Assembly (NCBI GenBank): GCA_900660155.1
Contig: CABFPE010000047.1
Coordinates: 1,128,682-1,192,681 of the forward strand
DNA from: Hofstenia miamia
Taxonomy: Eukaryota > Xenacoelomorpha > Acoela > Hofsteniidae
Direction: 5' to 3'
Length of the DNA: 64,000 nucleotides
Shown here: one piece after another, positions 34,165 through 46,914 of the stretch
How the letters are laid out: each line of letters begins with the position of its first letter
Numbering within the stretch: position 1 is the first letter of the stretch
Translations under genes and position numbers: made by a program
The notes under the pieces: model-generated
The model's input: the letters and a program-made list of their open reading frames with translations, nothing else
Databases searched by the model: none
Told to the model about the DNA's origin: nothing

Positions 34165-34800
34165 TAGAGAGGAAGAAAAATTCAATAAAAATCTTCTAGA
34201 AATGAAAAAGAATGGAGAAATAACCAAGGAGCTTTATGAATAGTTTAGAAGCACAGGTTCCCAGCCTTGTCGATTACACCATCTTTCAAAAGCACATGAA
34301 GATCTAAATAACTCAAAAATGAGCCCAATGCTATCAACTACGAATGTAGGCCTATAGTTAACAAAATGGCTTGATAAACTAATGAAAAATGCATTACAAG
34401 AAACTAAAATACAAAAGATGCGCCTGATTTTTTCGAAATTTGCACAAGCATTTATCTCAAATACCAATAAATTTCTAGTCAGATACGATGTCAAGTCTTC
34501 ATTTACGAATATACATATTACAAGAACTATTGAACATATCATAGCAATTATTCAAAAGATGAGATATCAGTAATTCATCATACATTACGAAAATTACTAC
34601 ACATGTGTTGCGTTGATAAACCATTTCTATTCAAAAATAATATCTACAGACACACATTAGGCCCACAATGTCAGCATTCGCAACGGATATCATTGAATTT
34701 AATTTTAAAGAAAGAAATTTTTTTAAGCCTAGTTGTTATTTCAGATATTTTAATGAAAATCTTTTGCATTTTTTAAAGAAAAAAAGGGGAAGCGGATAAC
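34165..34800 (+). pseudogene. Penelope-like element reverse transcriptase fragment
   Basis: The plus strand reads KNGEITKELYE, a stop, then FRSTGSQPCRLHHLSKAHED. The PLE pattern here is ISxELYxxIRPTGSxPARLYGLxKxHK. After a frame break comes KFLVRYDVKSSFTNIHITRT, where PLE RTs have SFDVxSLFTNIPxxET, so the first catalytic Asp context (YDV) is present. Further blocks are decayed. The downstream edge reaches a (TA)n tract at 34845. No GIY-YIG domain is seen. Confidence 0.78.
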
Positions 34801-34839
34801 TTTTCTAAAGTATCTAAATAGTATTGTACCAGTAATTCA

Positions 34840-34844
<5 letters not shown>

Positions 34845-34871
<27 letters not shown>

Positions 34872-34908
34872 GATAGATAGATAGATAGAAATATAGATAG
34901 ATAGACAG

Positions 34909-34939
<31 letters not shown>

Positions 34940-34945
34940 GATACA
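34845..34945. repeat. compound microsatellite (TA)n-(GATA)n
   Basis: A TA run of about 27 bases is followed by about 70 bases of imperfect AGAT/GATA repeats. It adjoins the Penelope fragment. Confidence 0.95.
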
Positions 34946-34979
34946 TGAATGTTTTATTTGACTGTAAAAAGACTTGGCA

Positions 34980-36100
34980 GTAATAATTTACAAATGCGAA
35001 AATTTCAGAAATGCATTATTGAGTTTTAATGTAATCTGTTCTACATCGTGCAATTTTATTGTGTTTTAAATAGAATGCTTTCGTCGGATATGAATATTTT
35101 TTTAAATAGAATATAACGTGTGAAGGATGAGTCGAATTATGTTTTGTTTTTTCAAATTCTTTTTGTAAATTTTCATAGATAATTGTATTTATCAGTTGAA
35201 GTTATTTGCGGATTATTTTCCCTGCACGTTTTATAATGATATCCAATCTTTCAATTTTTGCAGAACAGATGACAAATGAAGCATACATCATTTTGCTAAC
35301 AATTTCAGTTTTATAAAATAGTTCTAAATCCTTTTTATTGAATCCTTTCGTCTTTAAGAATGCAAAAAGTGCAAGTGATTTCTGTCCTTTTTTCATTCTT
35401 TTTGTTATTTCTAATTCTAAACTCAAGCTTTTATCTATTTATGGACCTTATAACTATGAATTTGTAACTTGCTTAAGCTCTGGTCTAATTACAAGTAGAC
35501 GTGGTGGTGAAAGTACTCCCCTTGTAGCATTGACTCCATTTTTTCAGCAGCTTGTTTAGATTTATCTGCATTTTTTGTCTTCAATTTTCTTGATCACGCT
35601 ATTTCTTTCATGATACGCTTTATCTTCATTTGTACAGTTTATTGTATATGGTCTATCATCAGCAAACATTGCAAGAGATCATTTATTTATTTTTAAGTCA
35701 TTTATTAATATAGAGAACAGTTGTGGTCCATGTACTGTTCCTTGTGGCAGCCCCTTAGATTTCAGTAGTGGTTGTGAGAGACTTCCATCTATGTGTGTAA
35801 TAAGTGATCTATTTTCTAAAAATATTTGTACCAGAGTATGTAAATCTCTAACTCTTCATGCTCATCTAAGCAGCTTAGTTAAATATGATTTGTATTGGAC
35901 ACTGATGTACTTTTATATCAATGCTTCCATCATTCTGTTGGGGTGATTACTACCTGGCCTAAATACCATGAGGATTTCAAAACATTTGATGATATCATAG
36001 TCGTTTTCTTTTCAAATGTTGGCCAAGATGACATCATTGACACTGGAAAATATAATAACATTTGGTAGTTTTCTGATTTTATCTTTCTTCTAAATCAGTG
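34980..36100 (-). pseudogene. LINE of a second family: RT palm and C-terminal region
   Basis: The minus strand reads VQIFLENRSLITHIDGSLSQ and LLKSKGLPQGTVHGPQLFSI (about 35830-35690; the usual form is GxPQGSVLGPxLFxxYINDL), then MFADDRPYTINC (35670-35640, usually YADDTxxY with the Asp pair intact). The open run at 35426-35202 follows with RMKKGQKSLALFAFLKTKGF and KDLELFYKTEIVSKMMYASF, typical of the RT C-terminal region of Jockey/CR1-type LINEs. Frame breaks occur between blocks. It differs clearly from the (TAA)-tailed LINE family. Confidence 0.72.
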
Positions 36101-37377
36101 ATCTGCTTAATGATGGGTTGGCCCATTTTGTACACAGTATATGGTGTATTTTTGGAGTTGAGAAGTAAGCAGTTTTCTTGCTGTTTATCCATAAGTCTGC
36201 ATACAGCTTTTTTCAAGTTCAGTGATTTTGTAGTTTATCATGAATGTGGTGTTATTGTAGAGATCAAGCTGGAGATTCCATGATTGTATGTTTTGTATTG
36301 TTTTTTGAGTAAAGGTGATAATTTGAAGCAGTTTTTGGTAGCAAATTTCTTCTCTAGGTCTTTTTAAAATCCTTGTGCAGATGTTATTTGAGCTCATCCA
36401 AATGTGCCTGGGTTATTTAAGAGTTTTTTGGTTTTTTGTTCAGGGTGGAATTTAGCAAATGCAGACTCTATGGTGAAGGTGATTTAGTCATTTCCTATCA
36501 TTAACATTTCTAGTTCAAGTCTTAAGTAGCTTTCTATGAAGAGCAAGGTGACATTTGAAATAATACTGAGCTGAGCAGTTTTTCCTCTTGCTGTAGTTGA
36601 ATCAGAGCTTTGAGTTTTCTTTGAATACTTTTATAAAGAAGGTAGCATGCAGATACATCTGTAGTTTCTGTAGAATTTTCAAATTTGCTGAAGCTCTGTT
36701 CTGGGCATCATGCTGATAATTACATGTAGAGTTCAATGTTTTGCTTTAAATAATAAGGTTTCTACAGTTTTTAACATAGTACTGCCTACTGTGTTGAATG
36801 CATTTGTAAAATATTTCTGAAAAACAGGTGATTTGAATCTTCATACAACTTGTAGAGGGTGTCAAAGATTGCACACACATGTGTCTCTTTGTGTTTTAGT
36901 GGAAAACAACCATATCTTTCTCATGTGGAAAGTTTGTCAAAGAGGCATTTTAAATTGATTACCTTAGTTATGTATTTCTTAAGATGATCAATTTTTCTGC
37001 ATTTCTCCTTTAGTGGTTAATTAATATTGTATGTCTTTGTTAATTATTGTATACATATATTTTGATTTGTGTGAGTTGGCTATGTACATTTGCACTAGCA
37101 AAGGGTAATTGACTGAAACTGAATTTGCATTTGATTTAAGTAAAATACATGTGGTGTGTATCTGGATCAAGGATTTTAGAAATTTGACACTGTAGTATTT
37201 ATTTTATGCCTAACCATTGATCTGTGGTTATCCAATATGTAGAGATATTTCAGTTAACAAGAATGTCAATGAATATCATGTTTGTAATGCCATTTTAGGC
37301 ATTTCCATTGTATATAGGCCCTGGCAGATGTTGTGAAAGTCTTTGGGGAACTGTTCTAGGTCCAATACAGTATCAAT
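36101..37377 (-). pseudogene. probable upstream part of the second-family LINE, rearranged
   Basis: The minus strand at about 37020-36740 reads LKCLFDKLST, ERYGCFPLKHKETHVCAIFD, LYKLYEDSNHLFF and then FTNAFNTVGSTML. This resembles RT fingers leading into the DFxKAFDTV block of LINEs. The expected distance from this block to GLPQG is about 180 bases, but here it is about 1 kb, so an insertion or rearrangement of about 0.8 kb (about 36060-36720) separates them. The inserted part has a 70-codon ORF (36397-36185) I do not recognise. Confidence 0.4.
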
Positions 37378-38195
37378 CCAGATAACAATTTTGGTTGTTT
37401 TTACGTTCTTTATGATTGTTTCATACTTTTGGTTGTTGCAGCAACCATTAACATCATAATAACAACCATTAATACTAATTTGAGCAACTAAAAATGTGAT
37501 AATTTAAGACTTAAGCAGATGCTTGCAAATAGAACTCACTTCATCATTTTGATTACTAGATCATTTTTATATAAAGAACAGAATTGCAAAAAGCTTTTGT
37601 GAAATATTAAATTTGTGAAAAATTATAATATATTTGGTAAGCGAATTTTCAAAATAATTTATTCATGAATATTTGGACACCTTCAAATTATCTGTCAGAT
37701 AAAAAAGTTACATTTGAGCAGAAGAGATTCTTTACAATTTAAAAAAGTATTATTTCAAAATTATACTTAACTTTAAAAGTTTAAATTTTTGTTAAATTTG
37801 GCAGATTTTTATGCTTATTGTTATCATTTAAAATCAAGACATTCATTCAAAATTTCAGCAAATGTTGTATTTAATGTATTTATTGTATTACTGTTCTGCC
37901 CTTTGTTGGGCTTGTGTTAGTTTAAACAGCAATGTTTGAACTGATTATCAATATAAATTTGATGTATTGCATATAAAAGTAATGCTAGAACAATCATGGG
38001 CAACATAAAATAACGTTGTTACGACCTAAAAATAGTGCTTTTTTATTCAGAAAAAACAACCAAAAAGCAACCTAATGTGACGTTGTTGGAACAACGTTGT
38101 TTAGACCAGTCAAAAGGGTACCATTTCAACGTTAAAACAACCATAAAAAAACAACTAAAAAACAACGTTGTTTAGACCAAAATTTGTTATCTGGG
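37378..38195. repeat. fold-back DNA element with AACAACGTTGTT-rich terminal repeats
   Basis: The left end CCAGATAACAATTTTGGT is mirrored at the right by ACCAAAATTTGTTATCTGG. Subterminal regions on both sides are full of CAACGTT/AACGTTG and GGTTGTT words, some palindromic (AACAACGTTGTT at about 38090 and 38160). The roughly 820-bp interior has no coding frame. This is typical of a non-autonomous DNA transposon. It sits inside LINE-like sequence and may have been inserted there. Confidence 0.72.
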
Positions 38196-39810
38196 AAGTG
38201 AGGCTTTGCTTCAATCCTGAATCTAAATAAATGAGACTGTAACCATAATTCTCCTGCATGTTTTAGTAAGTGGTTCATGCATTGCACCATTTTTTGTTTT
38301 CTCTGTCAACTGACTTAAAGAAAATATATTAGTAAGTTCAAGCAGTTGCTTTTAATTGATTCAATTTGTTCAAATGCTTTTCTACTTTGATAAATTTGTG
38401 AATGTCTTTCAGTATGAATATTGTACTTGAATATAGTGTGGATGGTACTATGTGAGTAGTCCCAACTGATTTCTCTATGCTGATTTTGATTAACATTGGA
38501 ATAGCAATAGTAAGAATCTATGAACACATTTTCTGTCTCTTCAGAGAGTTTGTTTGAACTGAAATATGTGTGCTTTGATGCAATATAGTAAGCATGAGGT
38601 ACTTCACCTTTGACATTTGACATTTTTGTTATTTAGGTTTGGTATTTTTCTAAATATCTTCTGCTTCTATCTTGTGAAGAGGTCTAATAATTTGGCATTT
38701 GACAGGGAAGTGGGAAATGGATGGCAGTCTGAGGTATGTTTAACAGCTGCAGGTTTGGTTCAAGGAAGAGAGACAGAGGATGTTAATGATATATCATTGT
38801 TAGCTATTGGATGCTTACCTGGTAAATATAAACTACTAGAGATATCAGGAGCTGATATCAACTCATAGTCCAAATGAGATGCATGTATGCTGACTAAGAC
38901 TTCAAGAGATATCATGCAAATCACTGAGGAGGTATATAGAGATTTACAAGATGATTTATAACACTCTCTACTAGATGCTAGGAATTTCATAAATTTCAGC
39001 ATTTAAAGACAAAAATGGAATATTAACCATTCTTTATTGTTAACATTTTGTTTAGCTAATCTAGTGGGCTTTCTATGCCTTTGGTAATTGAGTTTTGACG
39101 TTTCATTTAATTTACTTAAATAATTATCATTCTCAAAATTTGTTAGTCCAGCTATTTCATAATGCTTGGTAGTATCATTCTGAATTAGTTTAAAGTTATT
39201 TAGAGAATCAATGTGACCTTGTGTGAAGTCTTTAGAAGTATGTTTTAATCATTAGAAATTTGCAATTTTACTGTTTTTAGTTCATATCTTGAGGAAGTAC
39301 TTTGGTAATATTGTAAGGTCTTAATCAAATGCTAGCAGTTTACAATCATTCATAGCACCAAGGAGGAATTGATAAACTTCATCTGCAGCTTTTTCTGGTT
39401 CACCATGAAGAGATCTGCTACAACAGTGTTGTTAGCAGTTCAGCTCTTTTTGGTATTAGCACAGATAATTTCATGAGTGAAATTAAGTATCTTTATCAGT
39501 TTTCAGTCATAATTTATATTACTACTATAATTATTGACTAACATAGAGATAGGAGTAGGTGCTTTTTGCACAAACACAGCTTTACATGGTGTGAGTTTAA
39601 TTGCTCTTAAAAATTAATTTTATCTTGAAGGTTCATCATTTATAAATGCTTGGATTCATTGTTTTAACTATGCATCATAGCTGATGCTCATAGACAACAT
39701 TACAGGAAATTGAACTGTTATTGTAGAATCACTGAGTTGAAGCTAGACAGAACTTTGCCAGAGGACTTATTGTCAAAGCAGAAGGTCGCTGAGGTGAACA
39801 TATACTAGAG
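38196..39810 (-). other. unrecognised minus-strand coding-like remnants
   Basis: Two minus-strand ORFs, 38623-38315 (starting MSNVKGEVPHAYYIASKHTY) and 39002-38760 (starting MLKFMKFLASSRECYKSSCK), and a broken reading at about 39480-39360 with VVADLFMVNQKKLQMKFINS look more protein-like than their AT-rich setting. I cannot assign them. The position upstream of LINE RT blocks on the same strand suggests the ORF1 or endonuclease region of that element. An unrelated transposon is also possible. Confidence 0.25.
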
Positions 39811-42800
39811 CAACAGTGATTCTAGTGAATAAAAGAACACAGTTAAACTATTTCACTATTTACAGATGTTTGGGGTGTCTTATATACAATGCGTATTTAC
39901 ACTATTTGAAACATGAAAACAACTAGTCAACATGAAAAGTGCATGATCTGGCCAATAAGTAACAACAACTACCAACAAATGTTACACGCCACCCCAGGCC
40001 AGACTCCGCAATTTTTTGTTGCACCAATACATCAGCAAAAGCTTGAAATAATAACAAATGTCCTAAGCTAATTCATCACTTTAAAAATTTCAGTAAATTT
40101 TTATCTCCCTGTATTGTAGAGGGTAAACTTCAGGAATATAATTTGGGAATATATTCCATCAAAACCTTCTAAGCTCATGGTAAAATGCCTATAGACAGTT
40201 TTTTAATATTCTAAATATTTTCTTCAATGAAATAGATGTACAATCCAATTGGGATGTTCTACTTTAAGGGCTTTGGTGCTGCTTATTTACAAAAATAATT
40301 TGAACATGTGGCAGAAGCTACAGTAGAGCCCAAACTTCATCAATGTGATTTTTTCAATGCAGACAGAAAATGCAATATCCATGCAGTTGGATACAAAAAT
40401 ATTTTCCAATTTAATTCTGCAATATTCATTGTTATTCTGACTTAGAGTAAGATGTCCTGTAAATTGGGTGCTACATCTAATGTTGAACACTAATGGATAT
40501 TTCAGTATAAAATGCCATTTTCTTACAATGTCATTAAATGTTCTCTCTTTTGATTACAGGTTTTCACATAAACTTTTGGAGAATAAATTTCAAATAGGTT
40601 AGATCATACATAAAAATTCTTGCAATTGCTTAATGAAAATATATCTTTAAGGATTTTTTATAGTTTGAATTCAAATAGCCAAATTTTTATGTTTGTAAAT
40701 TAAAATGAAAATTGAAGAATTAAATTTTAATAATATAAATTTTGAGGTGCATTGCATCTATATTATTGCAAGGAAAATTATGAATTTAGTAAGCTTTGGT
40801 TTATGGCTCTGAAATATAGCATTGAACAACTGTAGTATTGTGTAAATATGATTAGTAAATTTAAGAAAGCTTTTTTATTTTCCAATAATTCATTAGAAAG
40901 ACATTTTATGTTAAAATAGTTCACTGTGCAAATAGCATTTTCTGAGGAATTTCTCCATTTTTTAAATTAAAATTAGCCTAGAATTAATGACATCTTTATA
41001 CTACTACTTTAATTATATTTAAATTTGAAAATTTTATATGCACATAATTTAAGGACTTACCAAACATCAAACATGAATAATTTATTATTCCTTTCAGCCT
41101 AAGAATTGTGAAATAAATAATATATACTATATATATATAAATTTCTCAAAAATGGAAAATAATTACAAAATTTCATTTCTGCACTAGCTTGGAATGAAAT
41201 GGGCAACAGTATCTGCTGAACATACTAATAACCTGAAAAAAAACATTAAATTGCCTATGAATTTTTTCCGCCTAATCCTTATCCTTATATAATATAAACA
41301 TTTATTCAATAAATTTACTTTCTGACCAGGAAAACTCAAATTTTATTGAAAAGCAAGCTATCCAATGTTATGGATTAATAAAATATCTTAATGAGCCATA
41401 GGTACAAAATATGCTCACTTAAAAGTTCTCAAATCATGTAAACAGAATAACTTAGAGATAATTTTACAATTTCTTTGGTAAGCACTATCTACTATATTCC
41501 TATATGACTAAATTTGCAAATTCAATATCCTTTTTCTTTTAAATAATATAGAGTTCAATGGCTTCATTGCCAAATGACAACATTATCCAGAACTGAGTTG
41601 AATAGCAAAGCTTTGAATACCAAATTTACCTGTGATGTAGCTCTCAGTAAAATTCAATTTTTGGAAATAGCACAAAATTGTGCTATCTGCATAATTATCA
41701 CAGTAGTGCATTGAAAGTGCGTGTCTGTATTTAACACTAAGTCTAAATTAGCAATCTCCTTTTTAAATACAAACCATTTTCAAACATTTTCAAATACATA
41801 TTTAATAAAAATGATCCTATGAATTATTGAAAATTTAAGCTAAGTGATTTTCTGGAAATCATGTCCTGGAAAAGGAGATTTTTTTCAATGAAAATTCTGA
41901 TTAATTAAGAAAGCCCACTTTTAGAAAAACTCAATATATTTGTATTAGATATCATAAAATAATTTGGGTACAATAGTACTGCAAATTGAATTTATCCCAA
42001 ACAGATATTTTTTAGTCTAAGCATGATTAAGGGCAGCCCAGTGTTGGATTGGGCTAACTCTCACATTTGACTTTCCAAACACTAGCCTTTGAATAATTAA
42101 ATGAATTCAGCTTCACTTCTAAGGAGAAATATCAATGAGTAGCTTAAGGCCAAATGCATATATGCCATTATTGCAACTTGATCAATACCATAGTAAACTG
42201 CAAATTTGTAGTCCTCTATGATCATTAGAAAGCTCTACATCTATAACACCACAAAAGTCAATATATTTTTTTGCAATTAATTGACTTGATTACATGCTGG
42301 CTTTCAGTAGTTGGAGGGAATGAATCAGTGCAATTTGGGGTGAATCAGTTAAATTCATTATGCTCATCAAAAATTATAAGACATTCAAGAATCTGAAGCA
42401 ATATGTGATATTCTTTACAAAAAAAAATCATATCACTATAAAGTCTAATCAAGATAGTCTGTGTATAAATCAGTGTTAGTCAGGGGATTTTCTATCTATT
42501 GCTCTATTGTATTTTTCATTTACTAACTGTTTTTATATTTACTCTGATTGTTGTTACTGCCCCACAAATTACTATTACTTTTACACATAGATATTATGTG
42601 TAAGAACATTTGCATATAGAGATAAATAATGCTAGTAAATTATGTTGGTTAGCACTTGAATACACTAACCTGAGTTGAGGCACATGTTGACCCAAACAGG
42701 AAAGTAATATTTTTGCAAATAATTATACTTTAGTCAAATGTATTATGCCAATGAATGAAGATCAAATATCTTCTAACATTCAATTTATTTTTGTTGTACT

Positions 42801-42852
42801 TGCAAACATATTCTAATAACAAATGTTGGAGTGTAGCTTTAAGAAAAGGAAA

Positions 42853-42888
<36 letters not shown>

Positions 42889-43163
42889 TTAAGGTGTTTG
42901 TTCATCTCTAATTGCGCAGCATTACCAGGCTTGTCCATAACTTCATATGTAAGCATTTATTTATAGAATTGCAAATTATGGCCATAAAGTTAATAAAATG
43001 AAACTTTCTCCTGTAATAATGGTCTTAAGTGTAGCATAGTTAAGCATGCATTAAATAATTATTGATTTTCTCCATACCTAGCTTACTCATATTAATGCAT
43101 TTATTTGAAATATGTAAGCAATATCATTGTAGTGAAAAAATATAATACTGTTGATATCAACAA
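39811..43163. other. long AT-rich stretch with no recognised gene
   Basis: Nothing supports a gene over 3.3 kb. It holds a (TA)n tract at about 42857-42883 and short motif-free ORFs only (for example 40490-40287 minus). No repeat shared with the rest of the window was noticed by eye. Confidence 0.45.
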
Positions 43164-43684
43164 GAAATGAGGTGTATCTCACATAATAAGTATTTTTACT
43201 ATTATCAAAAACCAGGCTTGCCATTGTGGGGTTTTTTCATACAAAAACCAATACAACACTAACTACTGTTGTGTCACACAACAGACACAGCACAACACAA
43301 GAATGTTATAAATATATTCATAAGATATCCGCTGAAAGGGAGATTCAAGGATACCAAATGCTTCGACCTGCATCTTACACCAAGTATTTTTTAAATAAGA
43401 AAATATAGCTGTTCAAATAGAGTACTGCGAGACTGACAAAAAAAACAAAACACGGGATTGGAACAGAACGAAGTAAATTTTAATGAACCTATTTTTCAGT
43501 GCATATCTTATGAATACATTAATACTCTGTTGTGGGTCACAACCAAGGGCTTCTAAATTTAGAAGCCCTTGGTCACAACAGTCGTTTGCTGTTGTGTTGC
43601 GTATGAACCCCCACCCCAACGGCCAGTCTGGTTTTTGATAATAGTAAAAAAAACTTATTGTGTGGGACCCACCTCACTTCAAAT
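43164..43684. repeat. fold-back element with about 230-bp inverted arms
   Basis: The left arm has ATGAGGTGTATCTCACATAA, TACTATTATCAAAAACCAGG, TTGCCATTG, GTTGTGTCACACAACAG and TATTCATAAGATATCCGCTG. The right arm carries the same words in inverted orientation (GTGAGGTGGGTCCCACACAA, TACTATTATCAAAAACCAGA, TGGCCGTTG, and so on to TATTCATAAGATATGCACTG). Near the right arm lies a perfect 32-base palindrome centred at 43557/43558 (ACCAAGGGCTTCTAAA and its complement). A related one-arm copy is at 8692-9145. There is no convincing protein. Confidence 0.78.
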
Positions 43685-45618
43685 TTGGCCTTTGCAATTT
43701 ATTATTAATCAAACTTTGGGTATAAATTTTTATATTTAAATATGATTATTAGTATTTTGACAACTGTGTTGTGCTCCAGTAATCTACTTTTTGTAATTTA
43801 TAAGAAAATCACTGTTATTAATAAATATAATGAAAAATGCAATTTTTTGAAAATTAAAAGAAAAAATATTCACAGGCAATTGAAAATCATGACCTAGATT
43901 TATTATTCTCTTCTAACTTTTATTTGCAGTGTAATGCTAGCATTTTATATTTTTAGAATGTTGAAAATGATTACGTGATCGCTCTTTCTCATATGCTTGC
44001 TATGCATCCCAGTCAAGTGAGACTGTTCCAATATTAGATATCATATAATTACTTAGACTTCGTCCCCAAAATCGTCAGATTTCAGCGAAATATTACACAG
44101 ACATTTCAAAATTATTGAATTGCTTCAAAGACAGGCTAAACAAACAAAAAGAATTCGGCAGTAAACATCTCGTTAGGAGTCTTTTTTACTTTTACTATTT
44201 ATTATGAATTATAATTAAACGGAAATATTACCAAATTGCTCTCCGCAAACTCAACTCTTAGAAGATGTAAGCCACTGAAGTCTTGCATAAAGATATTAAC
44301 TTAATGGAGATATCAGGCAATACACCTAATTATTTGGAACAAACTTGGCATGTTTTCTCTTTTCAAAAAAATACAAAGCAGAATGATTATACATCAAAAA
44401 TCACCAGAGAGGATGTATTTACTCGAAAAAGAAAGAAGCTATTTAAAGCTGTATTTTCAGCTGTAAGAAACTTTCTAAAGCCATCCAATTTTTGACTTAG
44501 TACTGCAAGATTGGTGTATTTAAAACATAGGGTGATTTTGTAAACAATGTTTTTTAAATGTATTTTAAAATCTCTATCAGTATTTTTTAACTTAGTATTT
44601 GTCTCTAGATTTTCTTAACTGACTTTCTACCGAAGTCATGCAATGCATGTATATTGATTATTTTATTTTAATTCAATGTTTGCTACATATGCTTTCAGTA
44701 AAATTTTAGTACGCTGAAGCATCAAAACTTTATCTTAGGCATATGATCTGTTTATAAACATTTTCAAAAAAACAGGTTTGCCAACCCTTAATATTTCTTC
44801 TGGCTTACTAAAAAATGTATTTGTCTAAATAAATCCTCAGATAAACGATTCGGAAAATTATTTTTAATGATTGATACAATATATAACATAAATTTTGGAA
44901 TTCTATTACATAATCTTTCATTATCTAGAAGCTTTGCAAGTAGACACTTGGGTTTTTATAAGATTCCAAAAGAAGCTACAAATCAGCTACGAAAAGACTG
45001 GAAGCAATTATATCGCAAAGTATTCTTCTGTTATTTTGTTTTGTTTTTTTGTCTTTTTATTAGTTTACTACCAATCAATGAATGATTTATAATGATTTTT
45101 GCAATTAGTGTTTTGATTGAATATTTATTCACTGCCAGTTTTGGTAGGAAATTTTGAAATAAAACATGCAAAATTGAATGGTATTCATTTTCTTTGTTAA
45201 AATTTGAATAAATTCTAAAATATGTTGCAAATCATATGGTCGATTAAACTAATTAATACACTTAAGTGTGATAATTATAAAATAAATTTAAACAAATTTT
45301 CATACTGCTCAATTAAATATTTCCACATAAGGTTTGGCATATCGTAATTCTTTGCTTATTGCCATATCCTAAATATATGCTTACCATATTGATTACCAAA
45401 CGCTTACCATATCTTGGCAAGCGTTATGCATTGAAGCATGGAAGCCTATGCCAAGCACTCAATATTAGTTTGACTAAAGAAGTGCAAACAAGGAAATTTG
45501 ACATTTATCACTTCAATCAATATAAATTATTTCAATGATGTTTCCTGATTATGTTAAGACGTCCATGATATTCTGCTAAAATCTTTTTTTGGCAACTTTT
45601 TTTTGTTGTACAGTTGTC
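43685..45618. other. AT-rich stretch; two weak plus-strand coding signals
   Basis: The ORF at 44283-44495 ends TREDVFTRKRKKLFKAVFSA... and is unrecognised. At about 44937 an acceptor (TTATCTAG) precedes SFASRHLGFYKIPKEATNQL and RKDWKQLYRKV. This vaguely recalls a THAP finger (F-x-PK...RKxW), but the required Cys and His cannot be shown. Neither is strong enough to call a gene. Confidence 0.2.
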
Positions 45619-46175
45619 TACAGGGTGTCCATTAAATATTTGCCAAAATAAAAGGCTGATAAATCGTATCTACATTATTCAATGGATGTAATTACGCTAT
45701 GGTCTTGTCGATAATTTGTGGGGATTCGATTTTTTGTTCAAATGCTTCACCTTTCATTTCGATTTTCAAATTAATTATTTAAAAATCGTTCAGAATCAGT
45801 TTGCATTTAATTTAAAATGGATCTTGAACTTTCCGATAAAATTTTGCTTTTGGAATGTTCTTTTATTGGTGGAAAGTCAATCACCACTGCCATACGAGCT
45901 TTCTGCACTGAAAAGCGGATAAAAAATGACCGCCACTAACCACCTTTTAAATCAGTGGAGTACTTGATCAAAAAATTCTACGAAATTAGGGTAAATTAGA
46001 TGTCCATTTCCCAAGTTTTCTCCGCAAATCAAACTAAAAATGAAGCATGTAATATGAGCAAAAATCCAAATCCCCACACATAATAAGCAAGATAAGAACG
46101 TTACCATACTCATAAAACCATTTTCCTATGAATTATTAGCTTTAATTTTGGCAAGTATTTAATGGACACCCTGTA
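45619..46175 (+). mobile_element. mariner-like deletion derivative with transposase N-terminus
   Basis: Both ends read TACAGGGTGTCCATTAAATA (the right one inverted), followed by (T/C)TTGCCAAAAT, giving about 30-bp terminal repeats flanked by TA. Inside, the plus strand at about 45820-45965 reads LSDKILLLE, GGKSITTAIRAFCTEKRIKN and a VEYLIKKFYEI-like block, with a frame break. This resembles the helix-turn-helix DNA-binding start of Tc1/mariner-group transposases. The catalytic part is deleted and the total length is 557 bp. Confidence 0.78.
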
Positions 46176-46914
46176 CATGATTTTTTTAGAAAGGTAATGA
46201 ATAAATATCAAAACTATGAATTATGAACAAAAAACATATCAAATATAAATAATATCTACTGAAATGAAAAAGAAAATTGGCATAAAGCATTGGCAGCAAT
46301 ATATCCCTCCTCAGCTCATGCATGAGTTTCAAACCTTAAGCCACCCCCCGCACCCAGGTAGCCAATAAATCTAAGCTTCAAATTTGTTCAGCTAAATATA
46401 ATAGAAATCACCTATGGAAAAGACAAGTGCTTCAAGTTTCCTTTTTAATATTTCAATATTTGGAAATCAGCATTAAGAAAAACAGTATTTGCTTCATCAT
46501 ATTTTAAAATTCTGGTTTAGACAAGTTTAGCTCCCAATGGAAAAAGCATTGAAAAATTTGATAATATAATATGATTTTATATATTTCAATGCATAAAATT
46601 GATCTGCATCTAATGTATGTATATAATTTATATTTATCTATGATTTTATTTGTTTTGTAAAAGTAATTTTAGTTTATGATTGTATTTAAATAAAATAATT
46701 TTAATTTTTCCAAAAAAATATAGTTTCCTTAATAAAATTATTTGGGCAATAAATTTCAAATTATGCTTTGCCGAAGAAAATTTAGTAAATTGATTTTAAG
46801 AAAATGGTTACTAGCCAAGGATTTCTAAGAAAAATTATAGTCAGGATAATATTGTATTTAACTATATTCATGAATAGAGACACAATTCATTATTTTTAAT
46901 GAAATATATTACAA
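46176..46914. other. 3' flank of the oxygenase gene
   Basis: AT-rich DNA downstream of the oxygenase stop codon. It should include the 3' UTR. A minus-strand AATAAA lies at about 46640-46650, one possible polyadenylation signal, but in such AT-rich DNA this is weak. Confidence 0.35.

Noticed and set aside
44867-45092. THAP-finger exon after the acceptor at about 44937
   Set aside because: FYKIPK...RKDWKQLYR is suggestive, but the C2CH ligands cannot be shown and no neighbouring exon is visible.
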